From contig JAJTYI010000004.1 of NCBI GenBank assembly GCA_021463645.1, positions 1 through 46,276 of the forward strand: a stretch of DNA of 46,276 nt, read 5' to 3'. The notes below the pieces were generated by a model, which saw only the letters and a program-made list of their open reading frames with translations, was not told where the DNA came from and made no database searches. Numbering within the stretch: the first letter of the stretch is position 1; each line of letters opens with the position of its first letter. Shown one piece after another: positions 1 through 9,309 of this stretch. Made by a program: the position numbers and the translations under genes. The stretch is from a bacterium (lineage in GTDB: Bacteria; Patescibacteriota; Dojkabacteria; B142; OLB20).

Positions 1-79
1 ATGTGCTTTGTTTTGATACTTGTTTTTCATTTGCCAGACAATACATTTGAATGGATTATACCACTCTAAAGTTGTCTAG

Positions 80-1783
80 ACCCTTAATTTTTATGGTACA
101 GACTATACAACAGCATATGTAAATATAAACGGTACTCTAAATTTTGGCTCAGGTTCGTCATCTTACAGTAATTCGGCTCCTGGTTTAACAAATTCGATTA
201 TGCCTTTTTGGGATGATCTTATTACCAATTCGGGTTCACAAACTATTTACTACGCAACTATTGGCGAAGAAGGTTCAAGAATGTTCATTGTACAGTGGAC
301 AAATATGTACTTTTATAGCAATCCAAGTCTTCCTATGGGTACTTTTCAAGCGATATTGTATGAAGGGTCCAATAACATTAGGATTCAATATAGAGATCTA
401 TTAGGTGGAAGTCTTTCCCAGGGATCAAGTGCCACAATTGGTATCCGAAATGGTGAATATTATAGTACTTATTCAAACAATATTGTATCTTTGAGCCAAG
501 AACAGTCAATATTGTATTCGCCATTAACTGCTACGTCATATGATGAAGATTCTGGTTCGAGTTATGAATTGGTTTATCTAATCCCAGACAATGTTCCTGT
601 TAGTGCTGTACTGATAAATCCTCTAAATGGAAGTACCAACACTACAGTTGTGCCTACATTTGAATGGCAGGAATCGGTATTAGCGACAAGTTATAGATTA
701 TTAATTTCTACAAACAGTAGTTTTTCGGATTCACCTATCAATATTAGTGGTATTACCCAAACCAATTATACTTTGGGATCTCCACTTAGTTATAACACGA
801 CTTATTATTGGAGAGTAGAATCTATCAATATACACGGAAGTAGTTTGTCAGGAACTAGAGTCTTTGAAACTTCTGCTACTCCAAACACAGTCCCAGATAA
901 CCCTTCTAGTATCGAGTCGTCAGTTTTGTGGGATGGAGCGTATGCTAACCAAATCAATATTGTGGACTCTGAATTGTCCATGACTTTGATGGATGACGAT
1001 GATGAAGAACAAATCAGATACAGAATACAAATTTCAAAAAATGCAGAATTTTCTGATATTGTTATAGATTATCGTTCAATTTTTGGTAATGAAGGAACCC
1101 GTATTTATACATTTGGAGAGGATAGCGGTATATATTTGGTGGGAAACTCAACAACAGAAATGATTGAGGGTGATTATTATCTTAGGATTAGGGCAGAGGA
1201 CGACTCAAGTGCATCAAGTGATTGGGTTTCATCATCTGGAGTAGCTTTTACATATTCGATAGTGGTACCAACCTCTACCCCAAATCCAACACCTACGAAT
1301 ACACTCACACCTACTGCTCAACCCAGTGTTACATCTGCACCACTCAGATTACAACTTGACACTATAGGGGGCCTACCTGTAAATAATAATGAATCTTCAT
1401 TCAGCTATCCATCGGGGAAAAATCTTACTTTCTCTGGTTATACCGAACCTTTTGCGTTGGTACGTATTACAGTTCGATCGAATCCCAAAGTGTGTGAAAT
1501 TACAGCTGAAGCAGACGGATACTATTCTTGTACATTTCAATATATTGAAAATGGTATTCATGAAGTGGAAATTATCGCTTACACAAATGATGATAATACA
1601 ATTGAATATCCAAAGATCGTTCTTGGAATTGGAACCACTTTAGAAGAAACGGGTCGTTCTCAGATAACATCTGTTTTATTTGGCTTTTTTCTGCTTCTCT
1701 CACAGATAATACTTCTCAAGCAACCTATTTCGACTAGTTATAAAGAGCTGAAAATTCATTTTTTTCTTAACAAAGTGATATAA
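80..1783 (+). CDS. Cell-surface protein with FN3 and Ig-like domains, 5' end missing or disrupted
   Basis: The only ATG near the start is at 200, but the reading frame is open and clearly coding from base 80, just after an in-frame TAG at 77-79. Residues encoded before the ATG (FYGTDYTTAYVNINGTLNFG) belong to the known extracellular module that continues through PFWDDL, VQWTN and FQAILYEGSNNIRIQY. The true N-terminus, including any signal peptide, is therefore lost, truncated or frameshifted. Numbered from the ATG: remainder of that module (1-130), an FN3-like domain (about 135-228), a second beta-sandwich (about 235-352), a Pro/Thr linker (354-375), an Ig-like domain (380-475) and a C-terminal membrane helix (about 488-505) followed by a basic tail. 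The second sandwich is paralogous to one in the next gene (shared RYRIQI...IDY pattern) and the Ig-like domain resembles that of the gene at 9310. Role: surface-anchored adhesin or structural protein, inferred from architecture. Confidence 0.7.
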   Translation, partial: TLNFYGTDYTTAYVNINGTLNFGSGSSSYSNSAPGLTNSIMPFWDDLITNSGSQTIYYATIGEEGSRMFIVQWTNMYFYSNPSLPMGTFQAILYEGSNNIRIQYRDLLGGSLSQGSSATIGIRNGEYYSTYSNNIVSLSQEQSILYSPLTATSYDEDSGSSYELVYLIPDNVPVSAVLINPLNGSTNTTVVPTFEWQESVLATSYRLLISTNSSFSDSPINISGITQTNYTLGSPLSYNTTYYWRVESINIHGSSLSGTRVFETSATPNTVPDNPSSIESSVLWDGAYANQINIVDSELSMTLMDDDDEEQIRYRIQISKNAEFSDIVIDYRSIFGNEGTRIYTFGEDSGIYLVGNSTTEMIEGDYYLRIRAEDDSSASSDWVSSSGVAFTYSIVVPTSTPNPTPTNTLTPTAQPSVTSAPLRLQLDTIGGLPVNNNESSFSYPSGKNLTFSGYTEPFALVRITVRSNPKVCEITAEADGYYSCTFQYIENGIHEVEIIAYTNDDNTIEYPKIVLGIGTTLEETGRSQITSVLFGFFLLLSQIILLKQPISTSYKELKIHFFLNKVI

Positions 1784-1866
1784 ATGTATTATCCCTACGT
1801 TTAGTTTGTATCCTCTTCTATTAACTCTCTTTTTAATCTACAATAGTAGTGTAAATAAAAACCTCA

Positions 1867-4800
1867 ATGAGTAATAAGATTGTCATTATCGACGATAATT
1901 TTTCAATTCGCCATTCAATTAAGGCGTATTTAACATCCCTTGAAAAGAAATATCAATTAGACCTTTCTGTCTTCTCAACCGATAATGGTGTTGAGGGACT
2001 TGGTTACATTTATATCACATCTCCCGATATCATAGTTATTGATACTACTCTTCCAAAGTATTCAGGGAGAGCAATTGTAGAATTTCTTTCACAAAATCCC
2101 CGTTTTCAGTCAGATAAAGTTAAAGTAATCATCCTTCAAGAGAAGTTAGAAAAAGATTTAATTGTTCCATCTAATTTTATTTCAATTAATAAAAACAAGA
2201 AGAAATCATTTGATGACCTGGTTAAGGTATTCAGTCATTTATTTGAAATTTCAGATGAGTTAAATAATAAAACTTTCTTTAGAAGTTTGGTAGGAAAAAT
2301 ATATATCAGCGCAAATAAAGTAGACCTATTAGGTAAATCGTTCAGAAAAAAGAGGCTGATACCGAAACTATTAAACAAGTTGAAGAGGTTTGTATATTCG
2401 GTTCTGACAAAGGTTATGCTGGCTTTGTTGGTAATGATCTATGGGAGGCCAGAAGAAGAAAATATCACGCAACTAAATATTGATAAGAATGCTTTTCGAA
2501 GACATTATTATCCAACATTAATTGCCACTTTTCTTTTCTCCGGCTTTCTACTCACCAATCTCGCAATTTTTGGTCTTACCCAGTTAGGCTTATACAATCA
2601 AAACAAAGAAGATGTAAAAGCTTTAGTGACCTTGACAGTAGATAGTACTCTCGATGATGCAGACTCAGATCCAGGTGATGGTGTATGTGATACTAATGAT
2701 GGAGTGGGCGATGGGCCATGTACACTCAGAGCAGCTATTGAGGAGGCAAATACTGAGGTTGATAGTGTGGTGATTGATTTTGCTATTCCAAATATCAACG
2801 ATACAACAACAAATTTATCCGATAGTTTGCAAGGTACCGAGGGCGATGCTACGGGATTTGTTCAAACATTAGGTATCCCAGCCCAGAAAACGGGTGGGGT
2901 TTTACAAACATTTACTGAAAGACCTGGAGCACAAGGATTGACAGACCTATTTGTTTTTGATAGTACAGCCGCACTCTCTTCATCCAATCCGTTAAACCTT
3001 TCTGATCAATTGGCGGCAGATGAAGGTACAGGTAATGCTACAGTAACAATTGTCTCCGAAAGTGACGATTTAAATCAACAATACATTGCATGGTTAGAAG
3101 ATGGAGATGTTGATTATCAAATGTTTCTATATGATCATGCTAGTGCATTATCTGCATCAAATCCATTGAATTTGTCAGATCAATTAGGTGTTGGTGACGG
3201 AACTGGAGATGCATCAGAACCAACTATAAACATGGATAGTACTGGTAGCGCATTTGTTTCATGGGTCGAAAATGGAGGTGCTAGAGGTGGTGAAGATATG
3301 TATTTATATAAGGGAGACGAATCGATATCAGCAACCAATCCATTGAATCTCTCAAATGAATTGCAAGGAGGGGAAGGTGTGGGAGATGCGAGAGGATTCT
3401 CAGTGATGAATGGTGATGAAGTGATAGTTATATGGGCAGAAGATGAAGGTTTAAAAGGCGGAGAAGATTTATACATCTTTAAAAACGACGACCCTATTTC
3501 AGCAACAAATCCGCTGAATCTTTCAAACCAGTTGCCTGCGGGTAGTGGAGAAAGTCTTTCAGGAATACAATACTTCGACGTTGGTGTTAGTATTTCAGGA
3601 ACCTTATTCGTAACTTGGACTGAATATAATGGTGCTAGGGGTTCGTCTGATCAATTCTTCTATAGAGATGATCAAGCAATCTCTTCTACAAACCCCATAA
3701 ATTTATCTGATGAGCTAGATGTATTACAAGGAACAAGCTATGCAGCTAATTTTGGGTTGAGATTATTAGTTGGATCCGATAACGAGGCGAAAGTTGTATG
3801 GCAAGAAAGAAGTACAAGTGAGGCTGATATGGATATATTCCTCTACGATAGTGGTAGTATTATCTCTGCTAGCAATCCGCTAAATTTATCTAAACAGCTT
3901 GGGGTCGGTGAGGGGACTGGTGATTCAGGGATCTCGTCAGATCAAAAGGTGTCACAGCACCTAGCATTAGATAGTAACAATAATCCGCACTTAATTTGGG
4001 CCGAAACCACAGGACTAAGGGGTTCTTACGATCTTTATTATTATAATGGATCACAGAGTCTATCCGCGTCGAATCCTTTGAACCTCTCGAATCAGCTAGG
4101 CGTTGGTGAAGGAACTATTAATGTCGGAGAAATTGAATTAGCGATGACTTCCACAGATACTGTTTATGTTACATGGGATGAATATAATGGTGCTAGAGGA
4201 GCAAAGGATTTATATTTATACGACAGCTCAATCTCTTTAAGCGCTACCAATCCACTAAACTTGTCAAATCTACTAGCAGGAGGTGAAGGAACAGGAGATG
4301 CCCAATCTTCTTATCTCTCGTATGAAACCCCAGCACTTGAAATTGACGATCAAGATTATGTCTATTTAGCTTGGAACGAGGATACAGGAACACAAGGCTT
4401 ATTAGACATGTATTATTATACAAACAAACCTATCTCCGGTATCACTTATCCTATTAATTTGTCCGAGAATTTAACATCGACCGAGGGTCTGATAAATGCC
4501 CTTGCACCACAGATTGCCGTAAATGATGGTATTGCCCATGTTTTTTGGCAAGAATCAAATGGACTCAGAGGTGGATACGATATTTATCATTTCAGTTCAG
4601 AAGTAGTAACTGAACATAGCATAATACCAAATACAGATTTGCCCGACATAACAAAATCAGATGTTACTATCGATGCTTCTACACAAAGTGGTGCTGATTG
4701 TGCAACTAGTACAGTAAAGGTTAGGCTTAGCGGAGAAAACTTAATAAGTAGCAAAAGAGGTTTTATTGTTGATGCTGAAAATGTAAATATTAAGGGTTTC

Positions 4801-7800
4801 AGTATAGTAGACTTTGCAGAATCTGGAGGATATGGTATTCAAATAAATCCTTCACAAAGTGCTACCGTACTTTGTAATATCGTTGGATTGGAAACAGATG
4901 GAACAACTGCAAATCCGAATTACACTGGTATAATGGTAGAATCGACAGGTTCTGTGAATATAGGGGATGGAACAGTCAGTGGAAGAAATATAATATCTGG
5001 GAATGATTCATATGGAGTAGGAACTTCTACTTGGGCTTATGTAAGTATTAAAGGGAACTACATAGGAACTGATAAAACAGGTCTGTTATCTAAGGGGAAT
5101 TTAAATGGCATATTGCTTGGTACTTTGACAACAGGTATTAACGTAATAGGTGGTGCAAGTGGACTAGATCCTGATAACGGATGTACTGGAGATTGTAATT
5201 TAATCTCTGGAAATACTATATCAGGGATTAGTTTCTCTGGATTTGAGCCAGGAGATAACGGAGATGGGACAGACAGATTAAATATTTTAGGTAATTTTAT
5301 TGGAACAAATGTAACAGGAACAGGGTCAATCCCTAATGGGAGTGGGATACAAAACTATTATGCGGACAGTGTAAATATTGGAGGAACTGATATTTCATCA
5401 AGGAACGTGATTTCTGGAAATTCAGGGAGTGGGATGACAATCTATAGCTATTTGACACAAGAAGGACAACAAGTTAAAGACTTGCATATCAGAAATAATT
5501 ATATTGGTACTAATGCATCTGGTACTTCGGCACTTTCAAACGGAAGTATGGGAATATACATGGTCAATAATATGCCAGAAGCGTTCATAACTGGCAATGT
5601 CATTTCTGGAAATCTTGGAAATGGAATAGAGACATTATTTGATTATACTGACGTACCTGTCGATTCTATTGTTATAAATGACAATAAAATTGGAACTCAA
5701 GCTGATGGATCGGGATCAATTGGAAACCAAGATAATGGAATATTACTTTTGGGTAAAGGGAATGTCTATATTGGAGATACTGGGGTAGGTAATATCATTA
5801 ATAATAATGGACAAAATGGAATTAAATTAAATGATCCAATACCACCTGGACCGGCAGTACCGCAATCATCAATAATAGTAAGTGTTAAGGATAACACTAT
5901 ACACAATAATGTTGGGTCAGGAATTGTAATACATAATAGCGGCTCATTGATTCAAGATAACTATATTTTGAATAATATAAGTAGTTCGGGAATCGAGTAT
6001 TATTGGGGAACGAGCCTAGATATTATTGGTAATAATTTTACTGGACAAGGGACTGGTATATTATTACACTCTCAACCTCTTATTCCTGGAAGTAATGCAG
6101 AAGGTGCTAATATTTTCCAAAATATTAACACAAGTCATCCTGCCATTGATTTAGATTATAGAACCTCTAATGATGTTGGAGATTCAGATTTTGGAGAAAA
6201 TAATTTACAAAATTACCCTGTTCTCACATCAGCGGAAGTATACACCGACACGAGATTATTTGGGACATTTAATAGTGAGGCAAATACATATTATCGAATA
6301 GAAGCTTTTGGGTTCTCTTCTCTTCCACTTTCAGAACCAATTGTCGAATCAACTATAGGTAGTACGATTATACAAACAGATGGTTCAGGAAACTATGATT
6401 TCTCTGTTAATCCAATTATTATTGCAGAACTATTATCGAATGACGACAATATTACAGTAACTGCTACCAAATGTAATGATAGTCTATGTAGCGATCCGAT
6501 AGAGACTTCCGAGTTAAGTGATGGTGTAGTAGCTACAATCTTAACACCCACACCGACACTCACTCCTCTTCCTACAGATACTCCAGAACCAACTCCTACG
6601 GATACACCGTTACCAACACCAACGAATACTCCACTGCCAACTCCGACCGAAATACCTAGTCCAACAAGCACTCCTACACCAACACCTGCTCCACCAAACG
6701 CACCTTCTTCACTAGGCCCTGCTATGTTAGAAGGTGGTGGATATACAAACGATACAACTCCCACTCTTGACTTTACTCTTTCAGCACCAGACACTGGTAT
6801 GCCTCTTTCATACAGGATTCAAATTCTCCAAGATGCTGCAGTAATAATTGACTATACTTCAGAGGAAGCGATTCAAGGAGTTAGATACTTTACTGTCGGG
6901 CAGGTTCCAGGATTAGGCACATACAATAATGGAGATGGATTTGAAGAACAAACACTTATTGAAGATGGTTACTCATGGAGAGTTATGGCTATGGGTTCTA
7001 GTGGTGATAGTACCTGGACGGATGCCAATAACAGTAATGTCGCTTTCACAGTAGACCTTCAATCTCCTACTGGAGGATCAATTTCATATACTGATGGTTA
7101 TCATACCTTCACTTCGGTCCCACTGGTACTTGATGACGGAACAGACTCTGCAGGAATCAATACTTCTACTAGATTAGTAGAAAGAAGTAGTGCAACACTC
7201 TCCACAGATGTGTGTTCTACTTTTGGGTCTTTCGAAGTAGTAACACCAACTGGCACTTATCCAAACCTAACAGACAACTCAGTAGCTGCAGCTAATTGCT
7301 ATCAATACAGATACACCCTTTCTGACAATGCAGGTAATGAAGTTACATATACATCAGTCAATGTTGCAAAGATTGATGTAGATGCTCCTTCTGCCCCTGG
7401 TGTTCCTCAGACTGAAACTCCTACATTTTCCGTTATTCAACAATGGACATGGGATGCCGCAGTAGACGTGGTCTCTGGAATTGCTCAATATGCTTGGAGA
7501 GTTGTTGATGAATTTGATAATACTATTGATAGTGGTGTAACTAATACTTTAGATGCTACTACCAACCTTGGAGTAGGAGTCTACACCTTCTTTGTTAGTG
7601 CTTTAAATAATGCAGGATTACTTAGTGATGAAAGTTTCGCAAACATTACTGTGGAACCTACTCCATCAAATACACCTATTCCAACTGCTACAGATACTCC
7701 AGAACCAACTCCTACTGATACACCTATTCCAGGTCCGACTGATACGCCAGTACCAGGAGCAACTAATACTCCGATTCCTACTGCTACAAATACACCGGTC

Positions 7801-9249
7801 CCTACGGCGACAAATACCCCAGTACCTACCGCTACAAGCACACTGGTCCCAACTGCGACAAACACTCTAGTTCCTACACCAGTCCCAACTACTGCACAAA
7901 TGGTTTATCCAACTTTAAGACCAACTTCCGCACCAGTTATTCCAACTGAAGTGCCTGCAACACCTACATCCACTACTATCCCAACTGAGGTAACACCGAC
8001 TCCATCTCCAACGCTAGAGCCTACGATGGTGCAACCTAGTCCAACTTCTTCCCCAACCGTAATCACTCCAACAGAGGGTGGATTCTTCAGTGATCTATCT
8101 CCGAAGAACTCTTATGCAATGCCAGAGGAATCCGTAGTAAACCATCCTGTTGTGAAATCCGTTGCGAAGACTATTACTGATAAATTAGATGAGTTAACAA
8201 GTGTATCTTCTCCAATTATTCCAATAGTAGAAGCACCATTAATCGTGGCAGAGACGTTAAAACCAATTTCAGATAATATCAATTATTATCTCTCTCTTCG
8301 ATTTATAGGAGAAAATGTAGCACTGGCAGGAATCTCAACTACTAATGTACTTGCTTATGTAGCACCTGCACTAGTCACTGCAATGTCCCAACCGAGAATA
8401 CTATTCCATGCATTTACATGGTTCTGGAAAAGGAAGAAGAAACAACATTGGGGAATTGTTTTGGATAATACTACAAACTCTCCAGTTGCTTTTGCAAGAA
8501 TTATCGTTTCCAAGGAAGGTAAGACAGTGGCCACAGCAACAAATGATTTGGAAGGTAAGTATGGATTTATTCTGGACAAAGGAGAGTACCAGATGTATAT
8601 CAATCATTCGGATTACACAGACTATCAGAAAGAAATATCAGTAAGGTTTGATGCGGAAGTTCTGGCACAAGATATCGAGCTCACTCCTAAATTACAGACC
8701 GATTTTGACTCCCCAGTTAGATGGACATATTTTAGACTCAAAAGGTTCATAAGTAAGAATTTGTTTATCTTCAATACAGTAGTCTTCTCAGTTGGTTTTG
8801 TTTATACAATATTTGCAATAACAAATGCACTAACAGTATTAAACTATGCAATCTTAGCATTGTACCTATTCCAGGTATTACTGATGATAGTCTTCTACAT
8901 TTTCAGAGAGAAAGATTGGGGACAAGTATTAGATTCACAAACAGGGGAACCAATAGCAGGGGCAATAATTAGAGTGTTTGACGATGAGAGACAATTAGAT
9001 GTAGCAATCACAGATACACAAGGAAGGTATAGTATTTATCTAGAACCTGGGGAGTATTTCTTAAAGGCAAATTACTCAGGATATATATTCCCAACTGCTA
9101 ATGCGACCAATGTGGTGACGAATAAATTAGGGGAGAAATTGTTTAAATTCGATGTGCAGGAGAGTCAGAAGTTAAATGTGAAGTTGTATATGCAGAGATT
9201 TGCTAATACAAATGTAAAACGTCAGGCGCTTTTGTCTCCATTCTCTTGA
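1867..9249 (+). CDS. Giant membrane-spanning surface protein: receiver domain, propeller repeats, CSLREA beta-helix, carboxypeptidase-regulatory-like domains
   Basis: 2460 residues. 1-125 form a response-regulator receiver domain: acidic pair D9/D10, phospho-acceptor position D59 in DIIVIDTTLP, and a Lys-rich segment where the conserved Lys falls; the usual Thr/Ser after strand 4 is not obvious (VIILQEK). A weak hydrophobic stretch (about 175-193) and a strong helix (213-238) follow, so the receiver should be cytoplasmic. A CSLREA-type start (CTLRAAIEEAN, about 285-297) is followed by nine or ten repeats of about 65 residues with NPLNLS and W-x-E motifs (309-912), which look like propeller blades. 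The right-handed beta-helix then resumes (919-1450, IGT-type coils), followed by PT linker, Ig-like domains and a long PT linker (about 1932-2075). The C-terminus has a helix near 2155-2185, a carboxypeptidase-regulatory-like sandwich, two helices (2297-2350) and a second such sandwich. It lies 83 bases after the preceding surface gene. Function is unknown; adhesion or sensing is inferred. Confidence 0.85.
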   Translation: MSNKIVIIDDNFSIRHSIKAYLTSLEKKYQLDLSVFSTDNGVEGLGYIYITSPDIIVIDTTLPKYSGRAIVEFLSQNPRFQSDKVKVIILQEKLEKDLIVPSNFISINKNKKKSFDDLVKVFSHLFEISDELNNKTFFRSLVGKIYISANKVDLLGKSFRKKRLIPKLLNKLKRFVYSVLTKVMLALLVMIYGRPEEENITQLNIDKNAFRRHYYPTLIATFLFSGFLLTNLAIFGLTQLGLYNQNKEDVKALVTLTVDSTLDDADSDPGDGVCDTNDGVGDGPCTLRAAIEEANTEVDSVVIDFAIPNINDTTTNLSDSLQGTEGDATGFVQTLGIPAQKTGGVLQTFTERPGAQGLTDLFVFDSTAALSSSNPLNLSDQLAADEGTGNATVTIVSESDDLNQQYIAWLEDGDVDYQMFLYDHASALSASNPLNLSDQLGVGDGTGDASEPTINMDSTGSAFVSWVENGGARGGEDMYLYKGDESISATNPLNLSNELQGGEGVGDARGFSVMNGDEVIVIWAEDEGLKGGEDLYIFKNDDPISATNPLNLSNQLPAGSGESLSGIQYFDVGVSISGTLFVTWTEYNGARGSSDQFFYRDDQAISSTNPINLSDELDVLQGTSYAANFGLRLLVGSDNEAKVVWQERSTSEADMDIFLYDSGSIISASNPLNLSKQLGVGEGTGDSGISSDQKVSQHLALDSNNNPHLIWAETTGLRGSYDLYYYNGSQSLSASNPLNLSNQLGVGEGTINVGEIELAMTSTDTVYVTWDEYNGARGAKDLYLYDSSISLSATNPLNLSNLLAGGEGTGDAQSSYLSYETPALEIDDQDYVYLAWNEDTGTQGLLDMYYYTNKPISGITYPINLSENLTSTEGLINALAPQIAVNDGIAHVFWQESNGLRGGYDIYHFSSEVVTEHSIIPNTDLPDITKSDVTIDASTQSGADCATSTVKVRLSGENLISSKRGFIVDAENVNIKGFSIVDFAESGGYGIQINPSQSATVLCNIVGLETDGTTANPNYTGIMVESTGSVNIGDGTVSGRNIISGNDSYGVGTSTWAYVSIKGNYIGTDKTGLLSKGNLNGILLGTLTTGINVIGGASGLDPDNGCTGDCNLISGNTISGISFSGFEPGDNGDGTDRLNILGNFIGTNVTGTGSIPNGSGIQNYYADSVNIGGTDISSRNVISGNSGSGMTIYSYLTQEGQQVKDLHIRNNYIGTNASGTSALSNGSMGIYMVNNMPEAFITGNVISGNLGNGIETLFDYTDVPVDSIVINDNKIGTQADGSGSIGNQDNGILLLGKGNVYIGDTGVGNIINNNGQNGIKLNDPIPPGPAVPQSSIIVSVKDNTIHNNVGSGIVIHNSGSLIQDNYILNNISSSGIEYYWGTSLDIIGNNFTGQGTGILLHSQPLIPGSNAEGANIFQNINTSHPAIDLDYRTSNDVGDSDFGENNLQNYPVLTSAEVYTDTRLFGTFNSEANTYYRIEAFGFSSLPLSEPIVESTIGSTIIQTDGSGNYDFSVNPIIIAELLSNDDNITVTATKCNDSLCSDPIETSELSDGVVATILTPTPTLTPLPTDTPEPTPTDTPLPTPTNTPLPTPTEIPSPTSTPTPTPAPPNAPSSLGPAMLEGGGYTNDTTPTLDFTLSAPDTGMPLSYRIQILQDAAVIIDYTSEEAIQGVRYFTVGQVPGLGTYNNGDGFEEQTLIEDGYSWRVMAMGSSGDSTWTDANNSNVAFTVDLQSPTGGSISYTDGYHTFTSVPLVLDDGTDSAGINTSTRLVERSSATLSTDVCSTFGSFEVVTPTGTYPNLTDNSVAAANCYQYRYTLSDNAGNEVTYTSVNVAKIDVDAPSAPGVPQTETPTFSVIQQWTWDAAVDVVSGIAQYAWRVVDEFDNTIDSGVTNTLDATTNLGVGVYTFFVSALNNAGLLSDESFANITVEPTPSNTPIPTATDTPEPTPTDTPIPGPTDTPVPGATNTPIPTATNTPVPTATNTPVPTATSTLVPTATNTLVPTPVPTTAQMVYPTLRPTSAPVIPTEVPATPTSTTIPTEVTPTPSPTLEPTMVQPSPTSSPTVITPTEGGFFSDLSPKNSYAMPEESVVNHPVVKSVAKTITDKLDELTSVSSPIIPIVEAPLIVAETLKPISDNINYYLSLRFIGENVALAGISTTNVLAYVAPALVTAMSQPRILFHAFTWFWKRKKKQHWGIVLDNTTNSPVAFARIIVSKEGKTVATATNDLEGKYGFILDKGEYQMYINHSDYTDYQKEISVRFDAEVLAQDIELTPKLQTDFDSPVRWTYFRLKRFISKNLFIFNTVVFSVGFVYTIFAITNALTVLNYAILALYLFQVLLMIVFYIFREKDWGQVLDSQTGEPIAGAIIRVFDDERQLDVAITDTQGRYSIYLEPGEYFLKANYSGYIFPTANATNVVTNKLGEKLFKFDVQESQKLNVKLYMQRFANTNVKRQALLSPFS

Positions 9250-9309
9250 TTACTTTCTCCAGCTTGGTTAAACTAAGAGTACATGTTTTTATAAAACTGC
9301 CTAAATAAT

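Noticed and set aside
6393-7865. Long minus-strand frames rich in Val and Gly opposite the giant gene
   Set aside because: They are antisense shadows of the Pro/Thr linkers and have no start signals or domains of their own.
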